Part shown: one piece after another, positions 1-5,867 of the stretch
Layout: the number at the start of each line of letters is the position of its first letter
How positions within the stretch are numbered: the stretch's first letter is position 1
From: Lentimicrobiaceae bacterium
GTDB taxonomy: Bacteria; Bacteroidota; Bacteroidia; Bacteroidales; SKPS01
Length of the DNA stretch: 11,876 nt
Assembly (NCBI GenBank): GCA_007119395.1
Contig: SKPS01000291.1
Location: 1-11,876 of the forward strand
Direction of reading: 5' to 3'
Position numbers and translations under genes: made by a program
The notes under the pieces: generated by a model
What the model was told of the DNA's origin: nothing
Databases searched by the model: none
The model's input: the letters and a program-made list of their open reading frames with translations, nothing else

Positions 1-1581
1 CGAATCGACCTGAGCAACAGAAAACAGTCTGACTCAATCTATATGAGCTTCTTCTATCAACCGCAAGGCATTGGGAACGCCCCCGAACGCGACGATTCGC
101 TGCTGCTGGAATTCTGGTCCGAATCAGAAGCGATGTGGTTGCATGTGTGGTCTGACCGAGGTTATACCCTCGAAGAGTTTATCGCTGAAAAAGGGACACC
201 CTTCGCCATGGTACTCCTCCCCATCGACAGTGCGCGGTTCTTTTCAGACAGCTTTCGGTTTCGCTTCAGAAACTACGCCAGCATCACCGATGCCTCACTG
301 CCAGACTGGGGTGGTAATGTGGATATGTGGCACCTGGATTACATCGTGATCAAAACAGGCCGCTCTATGCACGACACCCTCATCAGAAACGATGTGGCCT
401 TCCGTGAATACCCCGGCTCCATGCTCCGCAGATACCAAAGCATGCCGTGGAACCAATACCTGGCAAACCCCATGGGTGAAATGAACCATGATGTCTCTAT
501 CCCCTACTCGGCCTATTATTATAATGTAACCGCGGCCATTAACCAGGTGTTCCGTGTGCACTCCCTTACCGGTGGAACATCCTATACCCCACCCTTCTAT
601 AACTTCGGCAACCTGGCCATGCCTTTTGATACCACCGTGATACCCAACCCCGGAACAGGCTTTGAACAATTTGTGTTTGATGCCCCGTCACAACCCTATG
701 CCGATTTTGAACTGGTTGCCTGGATACAACCGCACTCAACACCCGATGAAGCGATTCGTACCAACGATACGGTGAGGTTCTACCAACGCTTTTACAACTA
801 CTATGCATACGACGACGGCACCGCCGAGGCCGGTTACGGGCTGAGTGCCTCCAACCCCAATGCACTGCTCAGTGCAGCCCTCCGGTTCGACCTCAACATC
901 CCCGATACACTGAGAGCCGTTCAGTTCTTCTTTAACCAAACAAAAGACCTGGCCAACGACATTGAGTTCTCACTGATGGTGTGGGACAGCCAGGTGACCG
1001 CAGGGGGAGATACCATCCCCGGTGATACCCTGCTCACCCAGGGAGAGCTGCGCCCCGTGTTCCTGGAAGGGCTGAACCAGTTCTATACCTACGAGCTGAG
1101 CAGACCCGTGCCGGTGAATGGCTCCTTCTTCATCGGCTGGCAACAACGGTCGCAACTGATGCTGAATGTGGGCTTTGACCGGAACCATAACTCGAAGAAT
1201 TATCTGTGCTTCAGTATCGGTGGCGACTGGTACAAATCTCAATACAAAGGCACGGTGATGATGCGCCCCATATTGGGTGATACCGCCGGTGCCGTGATCT
1301 CCGTGCCGGAACCCGAAGCCGGTGAAATCAGTGTGAATCTGTATCCTAACCCCACCAGAGATCTCCTGCATGTTGAGCTGACAGGAAACGGAGCCGAAGA
1401 GCACCCCCGCTTCAGAGCAGAAGTGTACAGCACCAACGGTCAACGTATACTCCATACAGAAACAGACCGAACCATTGATCTGTCGGGGGTAGCCAACGGG
1501 TTGTACCTGGTGCGCATCACCAATATTCAGGGAACCAAGGTGTTGAAACAGGCCCGTATTGTGGTCAATAACCACTGGTAA
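1..1581 (+). CDS. 3' part of a type IX secreted protein with a C-terminal sorting domain (5' end outside window)
   Basis: The reading frame is open from base 1, so the gene begins upstream; the first in-window ATG at 43 is probably internal. About 526 codons are visible. The last ~80 residues form a type A T9SS sorting domain: an LYPNPT motif, a VYSTNGQ strand, then GVANGLYLVRI and a basic tail ending KVLKQARIVV. Such domains send proteins through the Bacteroidota type IX system to the cell surface or medium, where the domain is usually cleaved. The region before it is beta-rich and aromatic, with a YNYYAYDDGTAE segment near codon 250 (counting from 43) typical of large uncharacterised Bacteroidales surface proteins. 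I recognise no catalytic motif in the visible part; any enzymatic domain may lie upstream. The stop is 2 bases before the next gene, suggesting co-transcription. The export call is firm; the function is unknown. Confidence 0.85.
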   Translation, partial: RIDLSNRKQSDSIYMSFFYQPQGIGNAPERDDSLLLEFWSESEAMWLHVWSDRGYTLEEFIAEKGTPFAMVLLPIDSARFFSDSFRFRFRNYASITDASLPDWGGNVDMWHLDYIVIKTGRSMHDTLIRNDVAFREYPGSMLRRYQSMPWNQYLANPMGEMNHDVSIPYSAYYYNVTAAINQVFRVHSLTGGTSYTPPFYNFGNLAMPFDTTVIPNPGTGFEQFVFDAPSQPYADFELVAWIQPHSTPDEAIRTNDTVRFYQRFYNYYAYDDGTAEAGYGLSASNPNALLSAALRFDLNIPDTLRAVQFFFNQTKDLANDIEFSLMVWDSQVTAGGDTIPGDTLLTQGELRPVFLEGLNQFYTYELSRPVPVNGSFFIGWQQRSQLMLNVGFDRNHNSKNYLCFSIGGDWYKSQYKGTVMMRPILGDTAGAVISVPEPEAGEISVNLYPNPTRDLLHVELTGNGAEEHPRFRAEVYSTNGQRILHTETDRTIDLSGVANGLYLVRITNIQGTKVLKQARIVVNNHW

Positions 1582-1583
1582 CG

Positions 1584-2657
1584 ATGATTGAAGAGACCCA
1601 TCCCGGGAACGAAGAGATACACGAAGACCCATCGGAAGATGCTGCTGAGGAGGGGGATCTCTACGAGCACTACCGCATTGTAGCAGACAAAGGGCAAGGG
1701 TTGCTAAGGATTGATAAGTTCCTGATGACCCGGATAGAGGGAGCTACACGTACACGCATACAGCAAGCGGCGCATGCCGGCAACATCTTGGTGAACAACA
1801 AAACCATCAAGCCCAACTACAAGGTGCGTCCTGATGATGTGATTACGGTGGTGCTGCCGGAGCCACCACGTGAAATAGAGATCATTCCGGAAGAGATACC
1901 CATTGAGATCGTTTACGAAGACGAGGATTTGCTTGTGGTGAACAAACAGGCAGGTCTTGTGGTGCATCCCGGCTACGGAAACTATACCGGCACACTGCTT
2001 AACGCCATTACATACCATATCATGCAGCAAACAGGTAAAGAGGCTGATGCTTCGGTTCCTTATATGGTGCACCGTATCGACAGGAACACGACGGGCTTGC
2101 TGTTGGTGGCGAAGAACGAGCAAGCACAGAGCCGGTTGGCCAAACAATTTGCCACCCACCAGGTGGGGCGGCTCTACAATGCCTTGGTATGGGGTACGCC
2201 CGATCCCGAAGAGGGCGTGATCACAGGCCACATCGGGAGAGGACAACGCGACAGAAAAGTGATGGAGGTGTACCCCGATGGAGAACAGGGTAAGCATGCC
2301 GTTACCCACTATAAGATACTGGAGCACTTCGGGTATGTAAGCCTGGTGGAGTGCCGCCTTGAAACGGGAAGAACACACCAGATCAGAGCACACTTTAAAT
2401 ACATCGGGCACCCACTGTTCAACGATGAGACCTATGGTGGACACAGAATCCTTAAAGGGACCACCTTCTCGAAATATACCCAGTTTGTAAAGAACTGCTT
2501 TAAGTTGATCCCCCGACAAGCTTTACATGCACGTACACTGAGATTTGTTCACCCCTCCACCCTCAAAGAGATGATGTTTGATTCAACACTGCCTGATGAT
2601 ATGAACCAGGTGATCAGCAAATGGAAAGGGTATTCCAATACACAACACCGGCTCTGA
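1584..2657 (+). CDS. rluD: RluA/RluD-family 23S rRNA pseudouridine synthase
   Basis: This 357-residue cytoplasmic protein converts uridine to pseudouridine in RNA, most likely in 23S rRNA helix 69 as RluD does. An S4 RNA-binding domain spans about residues 41-90 (LRIDKFL, then the GNILVNNK loop). The synthase domain follows from about 108, with the family signature HRIDRNTTG at 163-171; Asp166 is the predicted catalytic nucleophile. Later family motifs include GRTHQIRAH and GHPLFNDETYGG. The length is slightly above E. coli RluD (326) because of an acidic, probably disordered N-terminal tail of about 28 residues rich in Glu and Asp. The ATG at 1584 is the only start that keeps the whole S4 domain; the next Met is inside it. 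It starts 2 bases after the upstream T9SS gene. RluD is preferred over RluA or RluC because of the S4 domain and overall fit, but the exact target cannot be read from sequence. Confidence 0.9.
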   Translation: MIEETHPGNEEIHEDPSEDAAEEGDLYEHYRIVADKGQGLLRIDKFLMTRIEGATRTRIQQAAHAGNILVNNKTIKPNYKVRPDDVITVVLPEPPREIEIIPEEIPIEIVYEDEDLLVVNKQAGLVVHPGYGNYTGTLLNAITYHIMQQTGKEADASVPYMVHRIDRNTTGLLLVAKNEQAQSRLAKQFATHQVGRLYNALVWGTPDPEEGVITGHIGRGQRDRKVMEVYPDGEQGKHAVTHYKILEHFGYVSLVECRLETGRTHQIRAHFKYIGHPLFNDETYGGHRILKGTTFSKYTQFVKNCFKLIPRQALHARTLRFVHPSTLKEMMFDSTLPDDMNQVISKWKGYSNTQHRL

Positions 2658-2706
2658 TTCCATCACTGTTTATATAATAGATGGTGTAATATCAAAACAG
2701 GTTGTT

Positions 2707-2714
2707 TAATTTTG
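2707..2714 (+). promoter_or_regulatory. Candidate -7 element for the MerR gene
   Basis: TAATTTTG matches the Bacteroidota -7 consensus TAnnTTTG exactly and would give a leader of about 60 bases before the MerR start at 2784. I see no convincing TTTG at the expected 19-21 base distance upstream, so this rests on one element only. Confidence 0.4.
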
Positions 2715-2783
2715 CAGGACAGATTTAAAACAATTTGCACAAGGCATTGTTATAATCTCTAGTCAACAGAATAATCAACAACG

Positions 2784-3671
2784 ATGAGTCAATACTCCAT
2801 CAAGGACCTTGAAAAACTAACCGGTGTGAAGGCCCATACCATACGTATCTGGGAGAAGAGATACGGTATTGTGCAGCCTGAGCGCACCGAGACCAACATA
2901 CGTACCTACTCGAACTGTGATCTGAAGAGACTCCTGAACATCTCGATTTTAAACAAGCGGGGTTACCGGATCTCCAGTTTGGCTAAGCTGTCCGTGGAAG
3001 AGCTCAATGAGCGGGTGATGAACCTGATGTCGGATCACAACGCCTATGACACACAGATAGAGAACCTGATCATGGCCATGATCGACATGAACGAAACCCG
3101 TTTCGAGAAAACGTTGAGCAACGCTGTGATTGAGATGGGCTTTGAAGAGACCCTGGTAAGGATTGTATATCCCTTCTTTTTCAAGACCGGGATTTTATGG
3201 CAAACCGGAGCCATCAGCCCCGCACAGGAGCACTTTGTCTCGAACCTGGTCAGGCAAAAGATCATTTCGGCAATCGACCACCTCGAGAACAAATACCCAC
3301 CCAATGCCAAGCTGTTTATCCTCTTTCTGCATGAAGAGGAACAACACGAGCTGGGATTGCTGTTCTTCCATTACCTGATCAAAAAAGTGGGGCATCGCAT
3401 TATTTATCTCGGACAAAGCACGCCCATTGCTGAAGTGGTGAAAACCGCTGAACTGCACGAGCCCGATTTCCTGTTCACCTCATTCACCACTCCCATCCCC
3501 GACATCGATCTGAGCAACTACCTGCAAAAGCTGCAGGAAATGTTCCCCGGGAAAGGGATCTATGTAACCGGCCTGCAGCTCACCGATGGGTTATCAAACA
3601 TACCCGGTACCATCAAATACATCAAGAACCCCCAGGATTTTAAACAGGAGCTAATCAACCTGTTGCGTTAA
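2784..3671 (+). CDS. MerR-family regulator with CarH/LitR-type B12-binding domain (candidate photoreceptor)
   Basis: A 295-residue regulator. Residues 3-70 are a MerR winged helix: YSIKDLEKLTGV, the HTIRIWEKRYG recognition region, then RTYSNCDLKRLLNI. Residues about 90-165 match the four-helix cap of CarH-type proteins and carry Trp139, nine residues, then Glu149-His150, the W-x9-EH signature that contacts adenosylcobalamin. The C-terminal Rossmann-like domain holds Glu186-x-His188-x2-Gly191, where the His is the expected lower cobalt ligand, followed by SFTTP at 233-237. In CarH/LitR, dark B12-bound tetramers bind DNA and light breaks them apart. Here both motifs are intact, so B12 and light sensing is plausible, but this is inference. 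It has its own 126-base upstream gap and is followed by the ECF sigma gene in the same direction. In many Bacteroidota a similar MerR/sigma pair precedes carotenoid genes, which are absent here. Confidence 0.88.
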   Translation: MSQYSIKDLEKLTGVKAHTIRIWEKRYGIVQPERTETNIRTYSNCDLKRLLNISILNKRGYRISSLAKLSVEELNERVMNLMSDHNAYDTQIENLIMAMIDMNETRFEKTLSNAVIEMGFEETLVRIVYPFFFKTGILWQTGAISPAQEHFVSNLVRQKIISAIDHLENKYPPNAKLFILFLHEEEQHELGLLFFHYLIKKVGHRIIYLGQSTPIAEVVKTAELHEPDFLFTSFTTPIPDIDLSNYLQKLQEMFPGKGIYVTGLQLTDGLSNIPGTIKYIKNPQDFKQELINLLR

Positions 3672-3676
3672 CCCCA

Positions 3677-3712
3677 CCTCAACCTCAACCTCAACCTCAA
3701 CCTTAACCTTAA
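3677..3712 (+). repeat. Hexamer tandem repeat, CCTCAA x4 then CCTTAA x2
   Basis: Four perfect copies of CCTCAA (3677-3700) run directly into two copies of CCTTAA (3701-3712), starting five bases after the MerR stop codon. The last two copies differ by one C-to-T change, as expected from slippage and point mutation. It is a microsatellite-like array that could vary in copy number. It lies outside any reading frame, so any effect would be on the transcript end or on DNA structure. Confidence 0.9.
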
Positions 3713-3742
3713 AACCCCTCCTGCAACCTGGCTTACAATCGC

Positions 3743-3771
3743 ATGTAGTTATATACATATGCTATACATGT
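3743..3771 (+). promoter_or_regulatory. Candidate CarH/MerR operator: TATACA direct repeats 11 bases apart
   Basis: TATACAT occurs at 3752-3758 and 3763-3769, a spacing of exactly 11 bases; the two 11-base units agree at 8 of 11 positions. Thermus CarH binds 11-base direct repeats with a TnTACA core, as I recall, and both copies fit that core. The left copy is also half of an inverted repeat ATGTA-N6-TACAT (3743-3758). I find no third unit in phase. The site lies roughly 165 bases upstream of the predicted sigma promoter, further than a simple roadblock repressor would need. AT-rich DNA makes chance matches easy. Confidence 0.35.
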
Positions 3772-3892
3772 TTAGCGTAGCAAGCCATTACCCCCTTTTG
3801 TGTTAAACAACGAAAAAAAGGGATGTAATTTATAAACAGACACTGCTTCCACCTTATAATGCTGTATATGTGCTATTTATCATCTTTCTTAT

Positions 3893-3907
3893 TTAGAATG
3901 TGTCTAA
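3893..3907 (+). promoter_or_regulatory. Inverted repeat TTAGA-N5-TCTAA upstream of the sigma promoter
   Basis: Perfect 5-base arms surround ATGTG, giving a 15-base dyad of the size bound by dimeric regulators, 26 bases upstream of the predicted -33 element. Two A-tracts lie between it and the promoter, which would curve the DNA. It is a candidate operator for the sigma gene; the binding protein is unknown. Confidence 0.35.
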
Positions 3908-3933
3908 CTTAGAAAAAAAAAGTTCAAAAAAAA

Positions 3934-3966
3934 TTTGGATCTGTGTTTATTTATGTTGTATTTTTG
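3934..3966 (+). promoter_or_regulatory. Bacteroidota promoter of the ECF sigma gene (TTTG-N21-TATTTTTG)
   Basis: TTTG at 3934-3937 is separated by 21 bases from TATTTTTG at 3959-3966, matching the primary sigma consensus TTTG-N19-21-TAnnTTTG. Transcription would start near 3972, leaving an A-rich leader of about 20 bases without a Shine-Dalgarno sequence, which is usual in this phylum. Confidence 0.7.
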
Positions 3967-3992
3967 TTCAACAAAATTAAAACACTACATCC

Positions 3993-4496
3993 ATGACAGC
4001 ACTAGAGTTCAATTATCAGATTACGGGGTTAAAAAAGAACCTTGAGTATTTTGCGTACAGTTTAACAGCCAATCAGGATGATGCAAATGATTTGTTGCAA
4101 GACACCTATCTGAAGGCGTTGACCTACCGCGAGAAGTTTGTGAAGGATGACAACCTGAAGGCCTGGATGTTCACCATCATGAAGAACACCTTCATCAACA
4201 ACTACCGTCGGAATGTGAAGGCGAACACCATTATTGATGGTACCAAGGATCTGTATTATCTGAATTTACCCAGGGATGCAGGTTTTGCTGACCCGGTATC
4301 ATCGGCCAACACGCGTGATATTGAGCAGGCGATTGCTTCGCTTGACGACGATTATAAAATCCCTTTCACTATGCACTTGAAAGGGTTTAAATACAAAGAG
4401 ATTGCTGAAAAGCTGGATATTTCCATCGGCACGGTAAAGAGCCGCATCTTTTTCACCCGTAAAAAGCTGATGGCCAAATTGCAGGACTTTGCCTGA
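3993..4496 (+). CDS. ECF-type RNA polymerase sigma factor
   Basis: A 167-residue group IV sigma factor that would direct core RNA polymerase to a dedicated promoter set. Region 2 spans about residues 10-74: the ANQDDANDLLQDTYLKAL helix for core binding and -10 recognition, then LKAWMFTIMKNTFINNYRR. Region 4 spans about 110-162, with a helix-turn-helix KYKEIAEKLDISIGTVKSR that would read the -35 element. There is no C-terminal extension, and no anti-sigma gene adjoins it: the next gene downstream is folE on the opposite strand. Its only regulatory neighbour is the B12-type MerR gene upstream, an arrangement resembling LitR with LitS in Streptomyces, so transcriptional control by that regulator rather than an anti-sigma factor is my inference. 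The start at 3993 fits the promoter and the family length. The family call is firm; the regulon is unknown. Confidence 0.92.
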   Translation: MTALEFNYQITGLKKNLEYFAYSLTANQDDANDLLQDTYLKALTYREKFVKDDNLKAWMFTIMKNTFINNYRRNVKANTIIDGTKDLYYLNLPRDAGFADPVSSANTRDIEQAIASLDDDYKIPFTMHLKGFKYKEIAEKLDISIGTVKSRIFFTRKKLMAKLQDFA

Positions 4497-4516
4497 TCAC
4501 GTTTCGGGCAACCTGC
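4481..4516. terminator. Stem-loop over the sigma gene stop, between convergent genes
   Basis: GCAGG (4481-4485) pairs with CCTGC (4512-4516) and TTGCC (4489-4493) pairs with GGCAA (4507-4511), leaving a 3-base bulge and a 13-base loop that contains the TGA stop of the sigma gene. The gap between the convergent sigma and folE genes is only 38 bases. A T-run is missing on both sides, so this is a candidate bidirectional terminator or mRNA 3'-end structure rather than a classical intrinsic terminator. Confidence 0.4.
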
Positions 4517-4534
4517 ATATCACCCGCTGATTGT

Positions 4535-5173
4535 TTAGTGGAGTTTTGAGCCGATCAGGTGCATAAACTCTGCCCGCGTCTTCTCTTTGAGAAACGCACC
4601 GGTAAAATCGGAGGTGGTGGTTACCGAGTTCTGTTTCTGTATGCCACGCATGGCCATACAGAGGTGAAGGGCTTCTATCACCACTGCCACGCCCAGGGGT
4701 TGCAAAGCATCCTGGATGCAATTTTTGATCTGAGTGGTGAGTCGTTCCTGCACCTGCAAACGCCTTGCAAAGGCATCTACCACACGGGGTATCTTGCTTA
4801 GCCCTACAATGTGTTTGTTCGGTATATAGGCCACATGCGCCTTGCCAAAAAAGGGTATCATGTGGTGCTCACACATAGAATAGATCTCTATGTCTTTCAC
4901 CAACACCATCTGACGGTAATCCTCCTGCTCAAATGTGGCAGAACGAAGGATGTCATCGGGGTTCAGGTCATAGCCATGCGTGAGGAACTGTATGGCCTTT
5001 GATACCCTCACCGGTGTATCAAGAAGCCCCTCACGGTCGGGATCCTCTCCTATCGTTTCAAGTATCGTGCGGTACAACGGTGAGAGCTTGTTGATGATCT
5101 CAGGGTTGTACAGATCAACTTTCTCATAGCCGTCCATCTCATCATAGCCATCCATCAGGTTCTCTTTTTTCAT
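4535..5173 (-). CDS. folE: GTP cyclohydrolase I
   Basis: This 212-residue cytoplasmic enzyme opens GTP to 7,8-dihydroneopterin triphosphate plus formate, the entry step to folate, tetrahydropterins and queuosine. Family motifs are in order: GEDPDREGLLDTPVR at 42-56, SMCEHHMIPF at 99-108, IPRVVDAFARRLQVQERLT at 128-146, and HLCMAMRG at 170-177. The predicted zinc ligands Cys101, His104 and Cys172 are all present. Length is close to E. coli FolE (222). The N-terminus has an acidic near-repeat, MDGYDE then MDGYEK, giving two further in-frame Met codons at residues 7 and 13 that could also serve as starts; I keep the first ATG because it follows an A-rich leader. It lies 25 bases downstream of queD on the same strand and is probably co-transcribed with it, supplying the QueD substrate. 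Confidence 0.96.
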   Translation of the reverse strand: MKKENLMDGYDEMDGYEKVDLYNPEIINKLSPLYRTILETIGEDPDREGLLDTPVRVSKAIQFLTHGYDLNPDDILRSATFEQEDYRQMVLVKDIEIYSMCEHHMIPFFGKAHVAYIPNKHIVGLSKIPRVVDAFARRLQVQERLTTQIKNCIQDALQPLGVAVVIEALHLCMAMRGIQKQNSVTTTSDFTGAFLKEKTRAEFMHLIGSKLH

Positions 5174-5198
5174 ATTTGTTGATGTTGTTGTTTTCGGT

Positions 5199-5612
5199 TC
5201 ATTCTCCGCGGTATTCGGCAGAATTGTTTTCTGTCTCTTCCACCCTTACTGTATGAAGAGCGGCACCTGCTGCAGTCACCGCCTCTGAAAGTTCGTGCCA
5301 AATGGCCATGGCGATGTTCTCGGCGGTTGGAATTTTCCCGTGCATGAAATCAACTTCCAGGTTCAGATTCTTGTGATCCACTTTGTTGATAACCTTCTCC
5401 CGTATCAGCTCACTGAGCCATTTCAGATCCACAAGGAAACCGGTATGGGGATCTATGGCCCCTTTTACAGTAACATACAGCGTATAGTTGTGGCCATGCC
5501 ACTGCGGGTTGGAACATTTGCCAAACACGGCAAAGTTCTCTTCATCGCTGTACTCAGGCCTGAACAGCCGGTGGGCTGCATTAAATCGTTCACGGCGGGT
5601 GATGTAGATCAT
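5199..5612 (-). CDS. queD: 6-carboxytetrahydropterin / 6-pyruvoyltetrahydropterin synthase family (QueD-like)
   Basis: A 137-residue enzyme acting on dihydroneopterin triphosphate, the FolE product. Predicted zinc ligands are His14 (FNAAHRLF), His39 and His41 (HGHNY); the catalytic Cys33 and the Asp79-His80 pair (VDHKNL) are present, and Glu126 in VEETENN fits the pterin anchor. The spacing Cys33-x5-HGH and the flanking DEEN...FGKC segment match animal PTPS more closely than E. coli QueD, which has C-x3-HGH, so the product could be 6-pyruvoyl- or 6-carboxytetrahydropterin. I place the start at 5612 (MIYITRRER). The longer frame from 5678 adds 22 poorly conserved residues and begins upstream of the predicted -7 element, so it would not be transcribed. 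It is first in a two-gene operon with folE. Queuosine synthesis is the default role; tetrahydrobiopterin-type synthesis is the alternative. Confidence 0.9.
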   Translation of the reverse strand: MIYITRRERFNAAHRLFRPEYSDEENFAVFGKCSNPQWHGHNYTLYVTVKGAIDPHTGFLVDLKWLSELIREKVINKVDHKNLNLEVDFMHGKIPTAENIAMAIWHELSEAVTAAGAALHTVRVEETENNSAEYRGE

Positions 5613-5653
5613 AATATATTTGGGGTGCGGGTGTGGGTTTCTCTTATCGGAGG

Positions 5654-5685
5654 CTAAATTAGGATAAAACCTTTTCAATCACAAA
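5654..5685 (-). promoter_or_regulatory. Promoter of the queD-folE operon (TTTG-N20-TAATTTAG, minus strand)
   Basis: On the minus strand TTTG (5685-5682) is followed after 20 bases by TAATTTAG (5661-5654), which matches seven of eight positions of the Bacteroidota -7 element. The predicted transcription start near 5647 leaves about 35 bases before the ATG at 5612 and supports the shorter QueD protein. Confidence 0.6.
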
Positions 5686-5703
5686 AAAACTAACCCGGTT
5701 TCA

Positions 5704-5730
5704 CAAAAAAAGGGTGCCATCCCGGCACCC
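5704..5730 (-). terminator. Intrinsic terminator oriented on the minus strand
   Basis: GGGTGCC (5712-5718) and GGCACCC (5724-5730) form a perfect 7-bp GC-rich stem with a 5-base loop. Read on the minus strand it is followed directly by a run of T (the A-run at about 5705-5711 on the plus strand), the layout of a rho-independent terminator. It sits just upstream of the queD promoter, and no gene precedes it on the minus strand before the divergent galE, so what it terminates is unclear. It may insulate queD or end a small RNA. Confidence 0.65.
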
Positions 5731-5782
5731 CTCTCTAACCATTCAACCATAAAACCTATCAAAAACGTCTCTTCTTCCCTTC

Positions 5783-5790
5783 TATATTTG
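5783..5790 (+). promoter_or_regulatory. Candidate -7 element for galE-rfbB
   Basis: TATATTTG matches TAnnTTTG and would start transcription roughly 75 bases upstream of galE. No TTTG is found 19-21 bases upstream. A second, looser possibility is TACATTTTTG at 5841-5850, which has two extra T residues. Either choice is tentative. Confidence 0.35.
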
Positions 5791-5860
5791 CCGTTGATCA
5801 AAAAAAAGGACAAAAAAGGGGTGATTTCTCTGTTTTTTTTTACATTTTTGCCAGCTAAGA

Positions 5861-5867
5861 AGGGAGG
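5861..5867 (+). promoter_or_regulatory. Strong Shine-Dalgarno sequence of galE
   Basis: AGGGAGG lies 5 bases before the galE ATG. This is a near-perfect anti-16S match and stands out because the other starts in the window have A-rich leaders with no such motif, the usual state in Bacteroidota. It fixes the galE start at 5873. Confidence 0.7.

Larger units (their letters stand above)
3672..3992 (+). other. 321-base intergenic region between the MerR gene and the ECF sigma gene
   Basis: No credible coding sequence is present. From left to right it holds a hexamer tandem repeat (3677-3712), a cluster of small palindromes with two TATACA sites 11 bases apart (3743-3771), a 7-bp inverted repeat CCCTTTT/AAAAGGG (3793-3822, 16-base loop) that could end the MerR transcript although no T-run follows, an inverted repeat TTAGA-N5-TCTAA (3893-3907), two A-tracts of nine and eight bases (about 3912-3933), and the sigma gene promoter (3934-3966). 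The region is much more AT-rich than the flanking genes. Confidence 0.75.

Noticed and set aside
970..1632. 220-codon open frame on the minus strand across the end of the T9SS gene
   Set aside because: It is antisense to the well-defined sorting domain and has no recognisable motif.
1704..2519. 271-codon open frame on the minus strand inside rluD
   Set aside because: It lies wholly antisense to a gene with clear catalytic motifs and shows no recognisable domain; it is a shadow of the codon bias of rluD.
3677..3712. CRISPR or telomere-type array
   Set aside because: The units are 6 bases long with no spacers, which is a simple microsatellite rather than CRISPR; a bacterial internal telomere is not supported by anything else.
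3672..3992. Carotenoid genes expected beside a MerR/sigma pair
   Set aside because: No crtI, crtB, crtY or crtZ sequence or fragment is present in this gap or elsewhere in the window.
5613..5678. 22-residue N-terminal extension of the QueD-like protein
   Set aside because: The ATG at 5678 lies upstream of the predicted -7 element, the extension is low-complexity (His/Pro rich) and MIYITRRERFNAAH is the usual start of the family.
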